Below are positions 1 to 5,417 of a DNA stretch of 5,977 bases, piece after piece. The notes beneath the pieces are model-generated. The model was not told the origin of the DNA. It ran no database searches and worked only from the letters and a program-made list of their open reading frames with translations. Position numbers and translations under genes: made by a program. The DNA lies in assembly GCA_015258095.1 (NCBI GenBank), contig JABZIV010000061.1, positions 1 through 5,977 on the forward strand. The letters are read 5' to 3'. Position 1 is the first letter of the stretch. Each line of letters starts with the position of its first letter. The DNA comes from Lachnospiraceae bacterium (GTDB taxonomy: Bacteria > Bacillota > Clostridia > Lachnospirales > Lachnospiraceae).

Positions 1-411
1 ACGCATGAAAGAGTCCTAAAGGCAGAAAGATCCTTACTAAGACTCATTCGAGAGAATACTCTATTTACATATCTAGATGCTGAATTAACTGCCAGTTTTT
101 TTACACCATCAACGAATAATAGAATAGAAGGTGGTATTAATTCGCGTCTTAGGGAAATGCTAAGGAATCATAGAGGGTTATCAATAGAAAGAAGAATAAA
201 AGCGGTCTTCTGGTGGTGCTATATGCACACTCCAGAGCCGCTTTCTTCGTCTGAAATATTGAATATAATGCCAACTGATAAAAGCATCGCGAGGCTTTAT
301 AAAAAAATGAATGAGAAGCAGAGGTTAGAAAAAAGCCTTTCCATTTGGGGTGATGCTATTGTATGGAGTGATCTCCATAAGGTGAATGAAACATTCGTTG
401 ATTGGGATTAG
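1..411 (+). CDS. IS256-superfamily (IS1249-like) transposase, C-terminal part
   Basis: The reading frame is open from base 1 and ends with TAG at 409-411, giving the last 136 residues of a transposase whose N-terminal part lies before the window. It would catalyse cut-and-paste or copy-out movement of its own element. Residues 38-45 of the fragment read TNNRIEGG; the Glu of this motif (codon at 127-129) fits the last acidic residue of the DDE catalytic triad of IS256-like enzymes. The following stretch (LRNHRGLS, then RRIKAVFWWCYMH) and the tail with LSIWGDAIVWSDLH and a terminal DWD match, from memory, the IS1249-type branch. The internal ATG at 157 is not the true start, because the conserved catalytic motif lies before it. 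The gene is visibly more AT-rich than the genes to its right, as expected for imported DNA. Whether the full transposase is intact cannot be seen. The family call is recognition by eye, not a database hit. Confidence 0.88.
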   Translation, partial: THERVLKAERSLLRLIRENTLFTYLDAELTASFFTPSTNNRIEGGINSRLREMLRNHRGLSIERRIKAVFWWCYMHTPEPLSSSEILNIMPTDKSIARLYKKMNEKQRLEKSLSIWGDAIVWSDLHKVNETFVDWD

Positions 412-434
412 CCATCAACACGTTTTGTCCTATA
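1..434 (+). mobile_element. Right-hand part of an IS1249-like insertion sequence
   Basis: The transposase 3' end is followed after only about 20 bases by CATCAACACGTTTTGTCCTATA (roughly 413-434), which looks like the terminal inverted repeat end of the element. The sequence then changes to the terminator shared with the next gene. The left end and its matching repeat are outside the window, so the exact boundary and any target-site duplication cannot be confirmed. The boundary at 434 is an inference from position and base composition. Confidence 0.5.
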
Positions 435-458
435 ACTCGCGGACGCAGAGGAAATGGA

Positions 459-497
459 AAAAGCGAGAGCTTACCCTTCGTGTAAGCTCTCGCTTTT
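459..497. terminator. Bidirectional intrinsic terminator
   Basis: A perfect 16-bp inverted repeat is present: AAAAGCGAGAGCTTAC at 459-474 pairs with GTAAGCTCTCGCTTTT at 482-497 around a 7-base loop. The stem begins with an A run and ends with a T run, so it makes a U-rich tail in both directions. It lies 39 bases beyond the stop codon of the leftward surface-protein gene, so it most likely terminates that gene. It would also stop rightward read-through from the transposase. Confidence 0.9.
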
Positions 498-536
498 ATG
501 TCTTTTTACGTGGTGAACGAACAATGCAAGACGAAT

Positions 537-3020
537 CTAGGCTTTCTTCCCCGCTCTCTTCCAAACGAGGGAAGCGGTCGCGAGGAGACTCAGACTGAAC
601 AATGCGCCCCAAAGGAAAAGCAGGGAATGATCTCCGGTCTCCGGAACCCAAGTATCTTTGCTTGCACCGGCAACTTCTGGGTGCTTTGGAGAAGTAATAT
701 TCGGGATTGCCTCTCTGTTTTCACCCATGACACCCGGTGTTAGGTGTGTCGGTGTGCTTGGCGGTTCAGACGGTGTCTTCGGATCCGGACGCTCCGGAAT
801 ATTGGACGGCGTCGGGATGTTCGAGGGCGTGGGGATATCGGAGGGTGTTGCCTTTGTATTGGTAACGATATACCCGTCTGTCATATTTCCGCTGATCGAA
901 CTGCTGTATCCTTCTATAGCTACTTCCTTTACCTTATAGTTGATTTCATGTCCGTCCCCGTCGCTAAACTTCGGAAGGTTCGAGAAGCTGGCTTTCCATT
1001 CGTTCTCATCGGAGAGGGTCAGGCTGTCTTTTTCTATGCCGTCAGCAAGGAGAAGGATTTCCACCTCATTGGTACTTTCCCCAATCCAGCGCTTTTCTAC
1101 GAGAAGGGACCGTCCGGGAACATTTTCCATCTTGAAGCCTTGTGTCAGGCTGCCGCTTACGAGACAGGCATAGCCGTCCAGCGGACGCTCTTTCACGAAG
1201 TATTGGTATGGCTCTCCATTTTCATCCTTTTTCGGGAGATTTTTGAAGCTCAGCTTCCATTCATGGGTAGCAGGGTCTTCCTTCATGACTTCCGAACCGA
1301 TATAAAGCGGATTGTCCGGGTCGGACTCGCTCTTCCGATAGAGTTCTACGGTGATGCTTTCCGGTCTTCCTGCCGGGTCGTCGTGGTTCCAAGTCTTAAC
1401 GACCTTGACTTCCGTCAAATCCCGTTCGCCCATATAGACATCTCCGTTGGAGCCGATACCGCCGCCGCCGGTTGCGGAATAGTTTCCGGTAATCAATACC
1501 GTGGCAAGACTTTCCGCTGCACTGTCTTCCTGTACCGGGCTCCATAGGATGAGTTCTTCACCGCCGCCCAGTCCGGTGCCCATTCCGGAACTCGAATTCA
1601 GTTTTCCCTTTAATTTGTTTAAAGGAAGTTCTTTGTTATTCCGATCTCTCCAGCGGTAGGCTGTTCCGCCGAGCATCAGAGGAGAAATGGCATAGTTGGG
1701 GGCGCCGATGTGCGATAGCCCATAGACAGAGGATCTGTATCCGGAATCAAGGTAGATTTCACTTCCTCTTATGGAGCGGTTTCCGATGATGGCCACTCCG
1801 TTTTTCACGTTGATCTCGGTATTGGAAATGGGGCAGCCCGCATATCCTCCGCCGAAGTTTTCGGCTTTGTTATCTTTTATGAGGGCATTTTTCAGATTTA
1901 AGACGCCGTTCGTTCCGCCCAGATCTTTGTTCCAGCCGTTTACGTAGATTCCGCCGCCACCGAAGGGGCAGGGGATATGACCGGTATTTTCTTCGTTGGT
2001 CATGACATTGTCAATGATTTTTCCGGCAGAGATGTTCGCGGTGGAGAACCCGTTTCTTTCGTTGTAATTCGATGCGCTGACATAGATACCGGCACCGCAG
2101 GATGCGGAGCGATTCTCGCTAACCGTACCGCCGGTCATGTTCAGCGTGCTGCCTTTGTTCGTATTAATCAGTGTGCCGACGGAGATACCGCCGCCCACTT
2201 CTTCAGATTCGTTTTGGGTAATCAAAGCGTCTCCGGAGAGGTTGATGGTGGAATTCGAGAAAGAAGCGATTCCTCCTCCGCTGCTCAGATTGAAATGATC
2301 CGTTCCCAGTGCTTTTCCCAGGTGGGCTGTATTCTTCTGGATGACACCGCCGGACATATTAAAGGTAACATTGGAGGCAAGATAAATGCCTCCGCCGTAC
2401 CCGGCAAGGTTGTTTTGAATCACACCGCCGGTCATATCAATCACACTGTGGTGGGCGGTATCTCCCGCATAGATGGCTCCTCCGCGGGTCTGGTCATCAT
2501 TCAAACTGGGGTCGATTACGATATTGTTTTCCAGAACCGTCCCGTCCTGGATTTCCAGGTCACCCTGGACATTGAGGAGAGACTTTCTTGTCAAATTGCT
2601 GTTTTCTCCTCCGCCGTCCACGCGGATATCCCGAAGCGTGGCTGCATGATTTTCGGAGACGTTAAGAAGGTAGTCTTCGTACCCGGGGTTACGTTCAAGA
2701 TGCGCATTGGTTCCCTCCAAAGTGACTTCATCTTGAATCGACACCGTACCGAGGATGTAGATGGTTTCGATGTCCTGGTTGTCTGTGGCAAGATCCTTCG
2801 CTTTTTCAAACGTTTTTACCGCAGTACTTTCGCTTTCGCCGTCATGGCTGTCGTTTCCGTGTATGCCGTCCAGGTAAATACTCCCTCCGCTGGCATAAAC
2901 GGTACCGAGATTCCCGGGCAGAAAACCTGTCAGGAACAATAAAGTAAGCAATGCGAGAAAGACAGATCCGAAGCCTTTTCGAATTCGGTGTAAAATCAAC
3001 TGGCAAGAATGATTTCTCAT
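537..3020 (-). CDS. Cell-wall-anchored beta-helix/Cna_B surface protein (putative adhesin)
   Basis: Exported protein of 827 residues, probably covalently fixed to peptidoglycan by a sortase. From the ATG at 3020: residues 1-43 are a long signal peptide (basic start, hydrophobic core, cleavage probably after VYA). Residues about 46-520 carry repeated GGGIY/GGAIY and N-M-S/T-GG-x-I-x-x-N units, typical of right-handed parallel beta-helix (pectate-lyase/Pmp-like) folds. Two Cna_B domains follow, at about 536-635 and 638-722. Each has a plausible isopeptide triad: K542/E611/N633 and K643/E699/N721. A Pro/Thr/Ser-rich spacer (about 725-765) with a three-fold hexapeptide repeat leads to the VPETG sorting signal (792-796), a hydrophobic segment (about 799-819) and a basic end (RAGKKA). 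VPETG is a variant of LPxTG. A GTG at 3035 would add five residues but overlaps the ribosome-binding site, so ATG 3020 is preferred. The gene stands alone, diverging from the hemerythrin/PAS gene, with a terminator just beyond its stop. The adhesin role is inferred from architecture; the ligand is unknown. Confidence 0.9.
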   Translation of the reverse strand: MRNHSCQLILHRIRKGFGSVFLALLTLLFLTGFLPGNLGTVYASGGSIYLDGIHGNDSHDGESESTAVKTFEKAKDLATDNQDIETIYILGTVSIQDEVTLEGTNAHLERNPGYEDYLLNVSENHAATLRDIRVDGGGENSNLTRKSLLNVQGDLEIQDGTVLENNIVIDPSLNDDQTRGGAIYAGDTAHHSVIDMTGGVIQNNLAGYGGGIYLASNVTFNMSGGVIQKNTAHLGKALGTDHFNLSSGGGIASFSNSTINLSGDALITQNESEEVGGGISVGTLINTNKGSTLNMTGGTVSENRSASCGAGIYVSASNYNERNGFSTANISAGKIIDNVMTNEENTGHIPCPFGGGGIYVNGWNKDLGGTNGVLNLKNALIKDNKAENFGGGYAGCPISNTEINVKNGVAIIGNRSIRGSEIYLDSGYRSSVYGLSHIGAPNYAISPLMLGGTAYRWRDRNNKELPLNKLKGKLNSSSGMGTGLGGGEELILWSPVQEDSAAESLATVLITGNYSATGGGGIGSNGDVYMGERDLTEVKVVKTWNHDDPAGRPESITVELYRKSESDPDNPLYIGSEVMKEDPATHEWKLSFKNLPKKDENGEPYQYFVKERPLDGYACLVSGSLTQGFKMENVPGRSLLVEKRWIGESTNEVEILLLADGIEKDSLTLSDENEWKASFSNLPKFSDGDGHEINYKVKEVAIEGYSSSISGNMTDGYIVTNTKATPSDIPTPSNIPTPSNIPERPDPKTPSEPPSTPTHLTPGVMGENREAIPNITSPKHPEVAGASKDTWVPETGDHSLLFLWGALFSLSLLATASLVWKRAGKKA
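795..848 (-). repeat. Three 18-bp tandem repeats encoding TPS(D/N)IP
   Basis: Three consecutive hexapeptides, TPSDIP, TPSNIP and TPSNIP, form the start of the Pro-rich wall-spanning spacer of the surface protein. The unit is 18 bp, so gain or loss of copies keeps the frame and would only change spacer length. The third unit runs into a diverged Pro-rich stretch (ERPDPKTPSEPPSTP). Confidence 0.85.
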
Positions 3021-3024
3021 TTTG

Positions 3025-3032
3025 CACCTCCT
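3025..3032 (-). promoter_or_regulatory. Ribosome-binding site deciding the surface-protein start
   Basis: On the minus strand AGGAGGTG (3032 to 3025) is a near-complete Shine-Dalgarno sequence. The AGGAGG core ends six bases before the ATG at 3020. The alternative GTG at 3035-3033 overlaps or abuts this site and has no comparable site of its own, so it is rejected as the start. Confidence 0.85.
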
Positions 3033-3081
3033 CACTCTCTTATTAGAGATTCTTTCCTATCTCTTATCGGCGTTTTAAATA

Positions 3082-3092
3082 ATTATATTATA
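3082..3092 (-). promoter_or_regulatory. Candidate -10 region (overlapping double TATAAT) for the surface-protein gene
   Basis: The minus strand reads TATAATATAAT from 3092 to 3082, two overlapping perfect sigma-A -10 hexamers. They lie 60-70 bases before the start codon and would give a leader of about 55 bases. No good TTGACA-like -35 lies at the right distance; the region there is T-rich (TTTCTTTTTT). The -35 contact may be weak or replaced by an activator. The leader has a short hairpin (AGAGAT at 3045-3050 with ATCTCT at 3059-3064), too weak to call a regulator. Confidence 0.5.
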
Positions 3093-3163
3093 ACAGGACT
3101 TTCTAAAAAAGAAATGTAAAATTAATCATAAGTTATATAGTTCTAATATTTTATCTATGTGCT

Positions 3164-3190
3164 ATTCCGTGTGGATTCCGCTGAAATTCG
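3164..3190 (+). repeat. Three short direct repeats at 11-bp spacing
   Basis: ATTCCG begins at 3164 and again at 3175, and a shortened copy, ATTCG, begins at 3186, giving an exact 11-base period close to one helical turn. This could be a multi-subunit DNA-binding site or chance. No known operator is recognised. Confidence 0.45.
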
Positions 3191-3200
3191 TCCTGTGAAA

Positions 3201-3230
3201 GGAGCCTAAAGGAGCCCAAAGGAGCACAAA
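3201..3230 (+). repeat. Three tandem 10-bp direct repeats
   Basis: GGAGCCTAAA, GGAGCCCAAA and GGAGCACAAA follow one another without a gap; each differs from its neighbour by one or two bases. The 10-base period places every copy on nearly the same face of the helix. The unit contains a Shine-Dalgarno-like GGAG, but no start codon with a real open frame follows closely, so translation is not the likely role. Confidence 0.7.
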
Positions 3231-3247
3231 AAGATAAGGCACTCTTA

Positions 3248-3267
3248 TTTGTTGCATGCGCAACAAA
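3248..3267 (+). promoter_or_regulatory. Putative CRP/FNR-family operator
   Basis: TTTGTTGC at 3248-3255 and GCAACAAA at 3260-3267 form a perfect 8-bp inverted repeat around the 4-base centre ATGC. The layout GTTGC-N4-GCAAC has the same geometry as the FNR box (TTGAT-N4-ATCAA). The centre (3257.5) is about 41 bases before the transcription start expected from the GATAAT hexamer at 3286-3291, the classic position of a class II activator. The half-site differs from canonical FNR, so a relative such as an HcpR-type nitrosative-stress regulator is possible. The regulator is not in the window and its identity is inferred only. Confidence 0.55.
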
Positions 3268-3285
3268 AATATTTTCCTGTTAAAA

Positions 3286-3302
3286 GATAATTAGGGTATA
3301 CT
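3286..3302 (+). promoter_or_regulatory. Candidate -10 hexamers for the hemerythrin/PAS gene
   Basis: GATAAT (3286-3291) matches TATAAT at five of six positions, and TATACT (3297-3302) also matches at five of six. For neither is there a good TTGACA 17 bases upstream, which fits a promoter that depends on an activator bound at the nearby inverted repeat. GATAAT fits the class II activator spacing better. Confidence 0.4.
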
Positions 3303-3352
3303 AACAAAATGAATAAAGACGCAGAAAACGAATCAAGAAAGCAAGACGAAAA

Positions 3353-3358
3353 AAGGAG
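3353..3358 (+). promoter_or_regulatory. Ribosome-binding site for the GTG start at 3367
   Basis: AAGGAG at 3353-3358 is followed by eight bases and then GTG at 3367. This spacing supports the GTG as initiator even though it is not ATG. The nearest upstream ATG (3309) is in another frame and lies before the site. Confidence 0.8.
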
Positions 3359-3366
3359 AAAAGAAC

Positions 3367-5217
3367 GTGGAGAAGATTTTGGATTTAAATAAAAGTGTAG
3401 CAGCTCTTGTGAAGGAGTATCCGGAGGTTTCCGACATTATGTTTTCACTGGGGTTTACGGAAGTGAAAAAGCCTGCCATGCTGAATTCTGTCGGAAGGAT
3501 TATGAACCTGAAAAAGGGATCACAGATGAAGAAGATTCCGATGGAGAAGATTGTCCATGCCTTCCGGGAGAAAGGCTTTACAGTGCTTGGTGTAGAGGAG
3601 CCTTCCGGGAATCGAACGGAAGCCTTACGCTCACTACTTGACCGCCTTTCAGACGGAGAGGATCTCGAGTCGGTTCGGGCGGACTTTGTGCGGGATTTTC
3701 AGGATGTGGATCCGGCAGAGATTATGAAGGCGGAGCAGGGGCTTATGGAATCCGGTATGCCGCTTAGCAAGGTACAGAAGCTTTGCGATGTGCACTCTGC
3801 GCTCTTTCACGGGAGTACCCGGGAAGAAAAGATTGCCAATGCGGAAAGAGCCGTGCAGGCATCCCTGAAGAACGCCGACGGGAAAGCGGAAGGAAAAAAT
3901 TACATTCAAAAAAGTGCGGAGGCGGAGGCCTTGATACAGATTCCGGGACACCCGCTGTCTACCTTTACGAAGGAGAATGAAGCACTTCGGAAATTCCTGC
4001 AAGAAAGTCAGGCAGGATGGGAAGAGTTGCTTTCCCTGCTTTCCGGGGAGAAGGACGGAGAAAGGAGGAGACAAGAGGCGCATGGCGCACCGGAGTGGGG
4101 AAGCCTGCTTTCCGCCTTTTCAGAGGAACTTGCCAAGCTCCGTTCCTTTATTGTGCATTATGCTAAAAAAGGGGATCTCCTCTATCCGCTCCTGAAAGTA
4201 AAGTATGATGTTGCCGGTCCGTCGCAGGTGATGTGGACGGTGGATGATGAAATCCGGGACAGCCTGGGAGAACTTCGAAGGGAATTCGTGGAGAAGAGTA
4301 AAGGAGAGAGAAGAATAGGCAATACCGGAGAGGAACCGGACTACGAGGACGAGGATAAAGCAGCAGATAAAGAGGATATTGCGAAAAATATTCTGAATTC
4401 GTATTTCTTAAAGAAGTATCTTGCCGTACGAAATCGTATGGAAGAGATGATATATAAGGAAGAGAACATTCTTTTCCCGATGTGTGCCATGCAGTTCCAG
4501 AAAGAGGAGTGGATACAGATCTACTTTGATTCGAAGGACTATGAACCTTGCTTTTCCGTTTTTCCTGTAGAGTGGAAGGAAGCGGAAGAGAGTAGAATCT
4601 CCAGGGAAGCCGGAAAGGAAAGTGAAAAAGAAAGCGGAATTTCCAAGGACTCCGGAAAGGAAGGAGACAAAGAAGTCGGAAAGGAGCCCGGAAGGGAAGT
4701 CGGAAAGGAGTCCGAAAATACCTTGGAAGACCTGCTTCGCAGGGTGGAAGCACTGGAAGGAAAGGCAAAGCAGAGTATTCCGTCTTTCTCCGATTCCTCA
4801 GCGGATGGAGAGATTGTGATGCCCGGAGGGCATTTGAAGAAGCAGGAACTCATTGCGATGCTAAATACCATTCCGGTAGAAATCACCTTTGTGGATAAGG
4901 ACAATATCAATCGTTTCTTTAACGAGGGACCGAAGGTCTTCAAACGCCCGCAAATGGCGATTGATCGGGAAGTCTTTTCCTGTCATCCGCCGAAGGTGGA
5001 GCCGATGGTGCGGACGATTATCGGGAACTTCCGGGAAGGAAAGGAAGAGGAAGTTCCCATCTGGATGGAAAAGGGCGGCAAGCCGTTTCTGGTGCGGTAC
5101 ATGGCGGTACGGGACAAGGAAAAGAACTATGTCGGAACGCTGGAAGCCGTAACGGATATGACAGAAGCAAAAGAATATTTTCGCCAGTATTTCAAGAGCC
5201 ATCCGGAAGAACTGTAG
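3367..5217 (+). CDS. DUF1858-DUF438-hemerythrin-PAS protein, putative oxygen/NO/redox sensor
   Basis: Protein of 616 residues with no signal peptide or membrane segment, so cytoplasmic. Residues about 1-75 resemble DUF1858 (ScdA/RIC N-terminal type). Residues about 84-150 are DUF438-like, with the LCDVHSALFHG motif at 139-149. Residues about 190-400 form the hemerythrin-like helical part: GHPLSTF at 194-200, HYAKKGDLLYP at 264-274, GPSQVMWTVDDEIR at 284-297 and YKEENILFP at 363-371. Residues about 487-605 are a PAS domain with the family motif CHPPK at 539-543. Such proteins are linked to di-iron oxygen/NO chemistry and Fe-S repair or signalling; no kinase, cyclase or DNA-binding output domain follows, so the partner is unknown. 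Oddities are an acidic insertion (about 311-337), a repetitive Lys/Glu/Gly/Ser linker (about 406-452), and possible loss of metal-ligand residues at S198 and G269. The GTG start is supported by AAGGAG. No clear intrinsic terminator follows. Domain calls are by eye; biochemical activity is inferred. Confidence 0.88.
   Translation: MEKILDLNKSVAALVKEYPEVSDIMFSLGFTEVKKPAMLNSVGRIMNLKKGSQMKKIPMEKIVHAFREKGFTVLGVEEPSGNRTEALRSLLDRLSDGEDLESVRADFVRDFQDVDPAEIMKAEQGLMESGMPLSKVQKLCDVHSALFHGSTREEKIANAERAVQASLKNADGKAEGKNYIQKSAEAEALIQIPGHPLSTFTKENEALRKFLQESQAGWEELLSLLSGEKDGERRRQEAHGAPEWGSLLSAFSEELAKLRSFIVHYAKKGDLLYPLLKVKYDVAGPSQVMWTVDDEIRDSLGELRREFVEKSKGERRIGNTGEEPDYEDEDKAADKEDIAKNILNSYFLKKYLAVRNRMEEMIYKEENILFPMCAMQFQKEEWIQIYFDSKDYEPCFSVFPVEWKEAEESRISREAGKESEKESGISKDSGKEGDKEVGKEPGREVGKESENTLEDLLRRVEALEGKAKQSIPSFSDSSADGEIVMPGGHLKKQELIAMLNTIPVEITFVDKDNINRFFNEGPKVFKRPQMAIDREVFSCHPPKVEPMVRTIIGNFREGKEEEVPIWMEKGGKPFLVRYMAVRDKEKNYVGTLEAVTDMTEAKEYFRQYFKSHPEEL
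4672..4710 (+). repeat. 24-bp repeat in the hinge before the PAS domain
   Basis: GAAGTCGGAAAGGAG occurs at 4672-4686 and again at 4696-4710, 24 bases apart (eight codons), encoding EVGKE twice. Shorter relatives (GKESEKES, SKDSGKEGDKE) lie just upstream from about 4612. The region codes for a charged, probably flexible linker of about 45 residues between the hemerythrin-like part and the PAS domain, apparently grown by slippage or duplication. Confidence 0.75.
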
Positions 5218-5270
5218 AAAAAGAATGGAAAACAGAGTTCTTATCTGAATGCAGACTTTCTTATTGACGG

Positions 5271-5282
5271 TAGTTATAACTA
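5271..5282. repeat. 12-bp perfect palindrome
   Basis: TAGTTATAACTA is identical to its own reverse complement. It lies 54 bases after the hemerythrin/PAS stop codon and just downstream of the TTGACG hexamer, where a repressor or activator could sit. Palindromes of this AT content also arise by chance, so function is uncertain. Confidence 0.4.
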
Positions 5283-5349
5283 ATGATAAGTTAGCTATGG
5301 CAAATATAAATTACGCAGCAAAATTAATTATTTTAATAAGATTACACGA

Positions 5350-5372
5350 TTTTCTATTTACTTAATAGAAAA
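5350..5372. repeat. 9-bp inverted repeat hairpin
   Basis: TTTTCTATT (5350-5358) pairs with AATAGAAAA (5364-5372) around TACTT. The stem is AT-only apart from one G-C pair and has no T run after it on the + strand, so it is not a good intrinsic terminator for the upstream gene. It could be an operator or a leader hairpin for the gene at 5418. Confidence 0.4.
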
Positions 5373-5417
5373 AACGCTATCGTTAATTTGCGCTGTAAGC
5401 AGAAGAAAGGATGAACT

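Larger units (their letters stand above)
3021..3366. other. Divergent intergenic control region
   Basis: This 346-base AT-rich gap separates two divergent genes and holds no credible gene. From left to right it contains the surface-protein ribosome-binding site and -10 region, an AT-rich stretch (about 3095-3160), three ATTCCG-like repeats with 11-bp spacing, three 10-bp GGAGC repeats, a CRP/FNR-type inverted repeat, candidate -10 hexamers for the rightward gene, and that gene's ribosome-binding site. The density of short repeats suggests that one or both genes are regulated. Confidence 0.75.
5218..5417. other. AT-rich intergenic spacer before the wall-binding protein gene
   Basis: No gene is visible. 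The stretch contains a 12-bp palindrome, a 9-bp hairpin and several A/T runs. A TTGACG hexamer at 5264-5269 could be a -35, but the hexamers 15-17 bases downstream (GATAAG, TAAGTT) are poor. TATAAA at 5305-5310 could be a -10 without a matching -35. No stem followed by a T run marks the end of the preceding gene, so its terminator is not identified. Confidence 0.6.

Noticed and set aside
386..598. 70-codon + strand frame crossing the terminator and the end of the surface gene
   Set aside because: It reads through the perfect terminator hairpin, overlaps the transposase end in another frame, and resembles no family.
744..1547. Open frame of 267 codons on the + strand opposite the Cna_B domains
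   Set aside because: The same kind of shadow; the translation has no family resemblance, and the minus strand clearly encodes two Cna_B domains there.
1977..2942. Open frame of 321 codons on the + strand opposite the surface-protein gene
   Set aside because: It is an antisense shadow of the Gly-rich beta-helix coding region. It has no recognisable domain, and the minus-strand product has a complete signal-to-anchor architecture.
3033..3035. GTG at 3035 as start of the surface protein
   Set aside because: It lies against the AGGAGG that serves the ATG at 3020 and has no ribosome-binding site of its own.
3201..3230. CRISPR-like array
   Set aside because: The repeats are only 10 bp and have no spacers between them.
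3309..3392. Small 27-codon frame starting MNKDAENES and overlapping the GTG start at 3367
   Set aside because: It has no ribosome-binding site and would begin almost at the expected transcript start. Its charged composition reflects an A/G-rich leader rather than a recognisable leader peptide.
4163..4768. Minus-strand open frame of 201 codons with repeated PFR motifs
   Set aside because: The repeats mirror the Lys/Glu linker repeats of the + strand hemerythrin/PAS gene; no other support for a gene.
5244..5262. TCTG-AATG-CAGA stem followed by CTTTCTT as a terminator for the hemerythrin/PAS gene
   Set aside because: The stem has only four pairs and the T run is interrupted, which is too weak to call.
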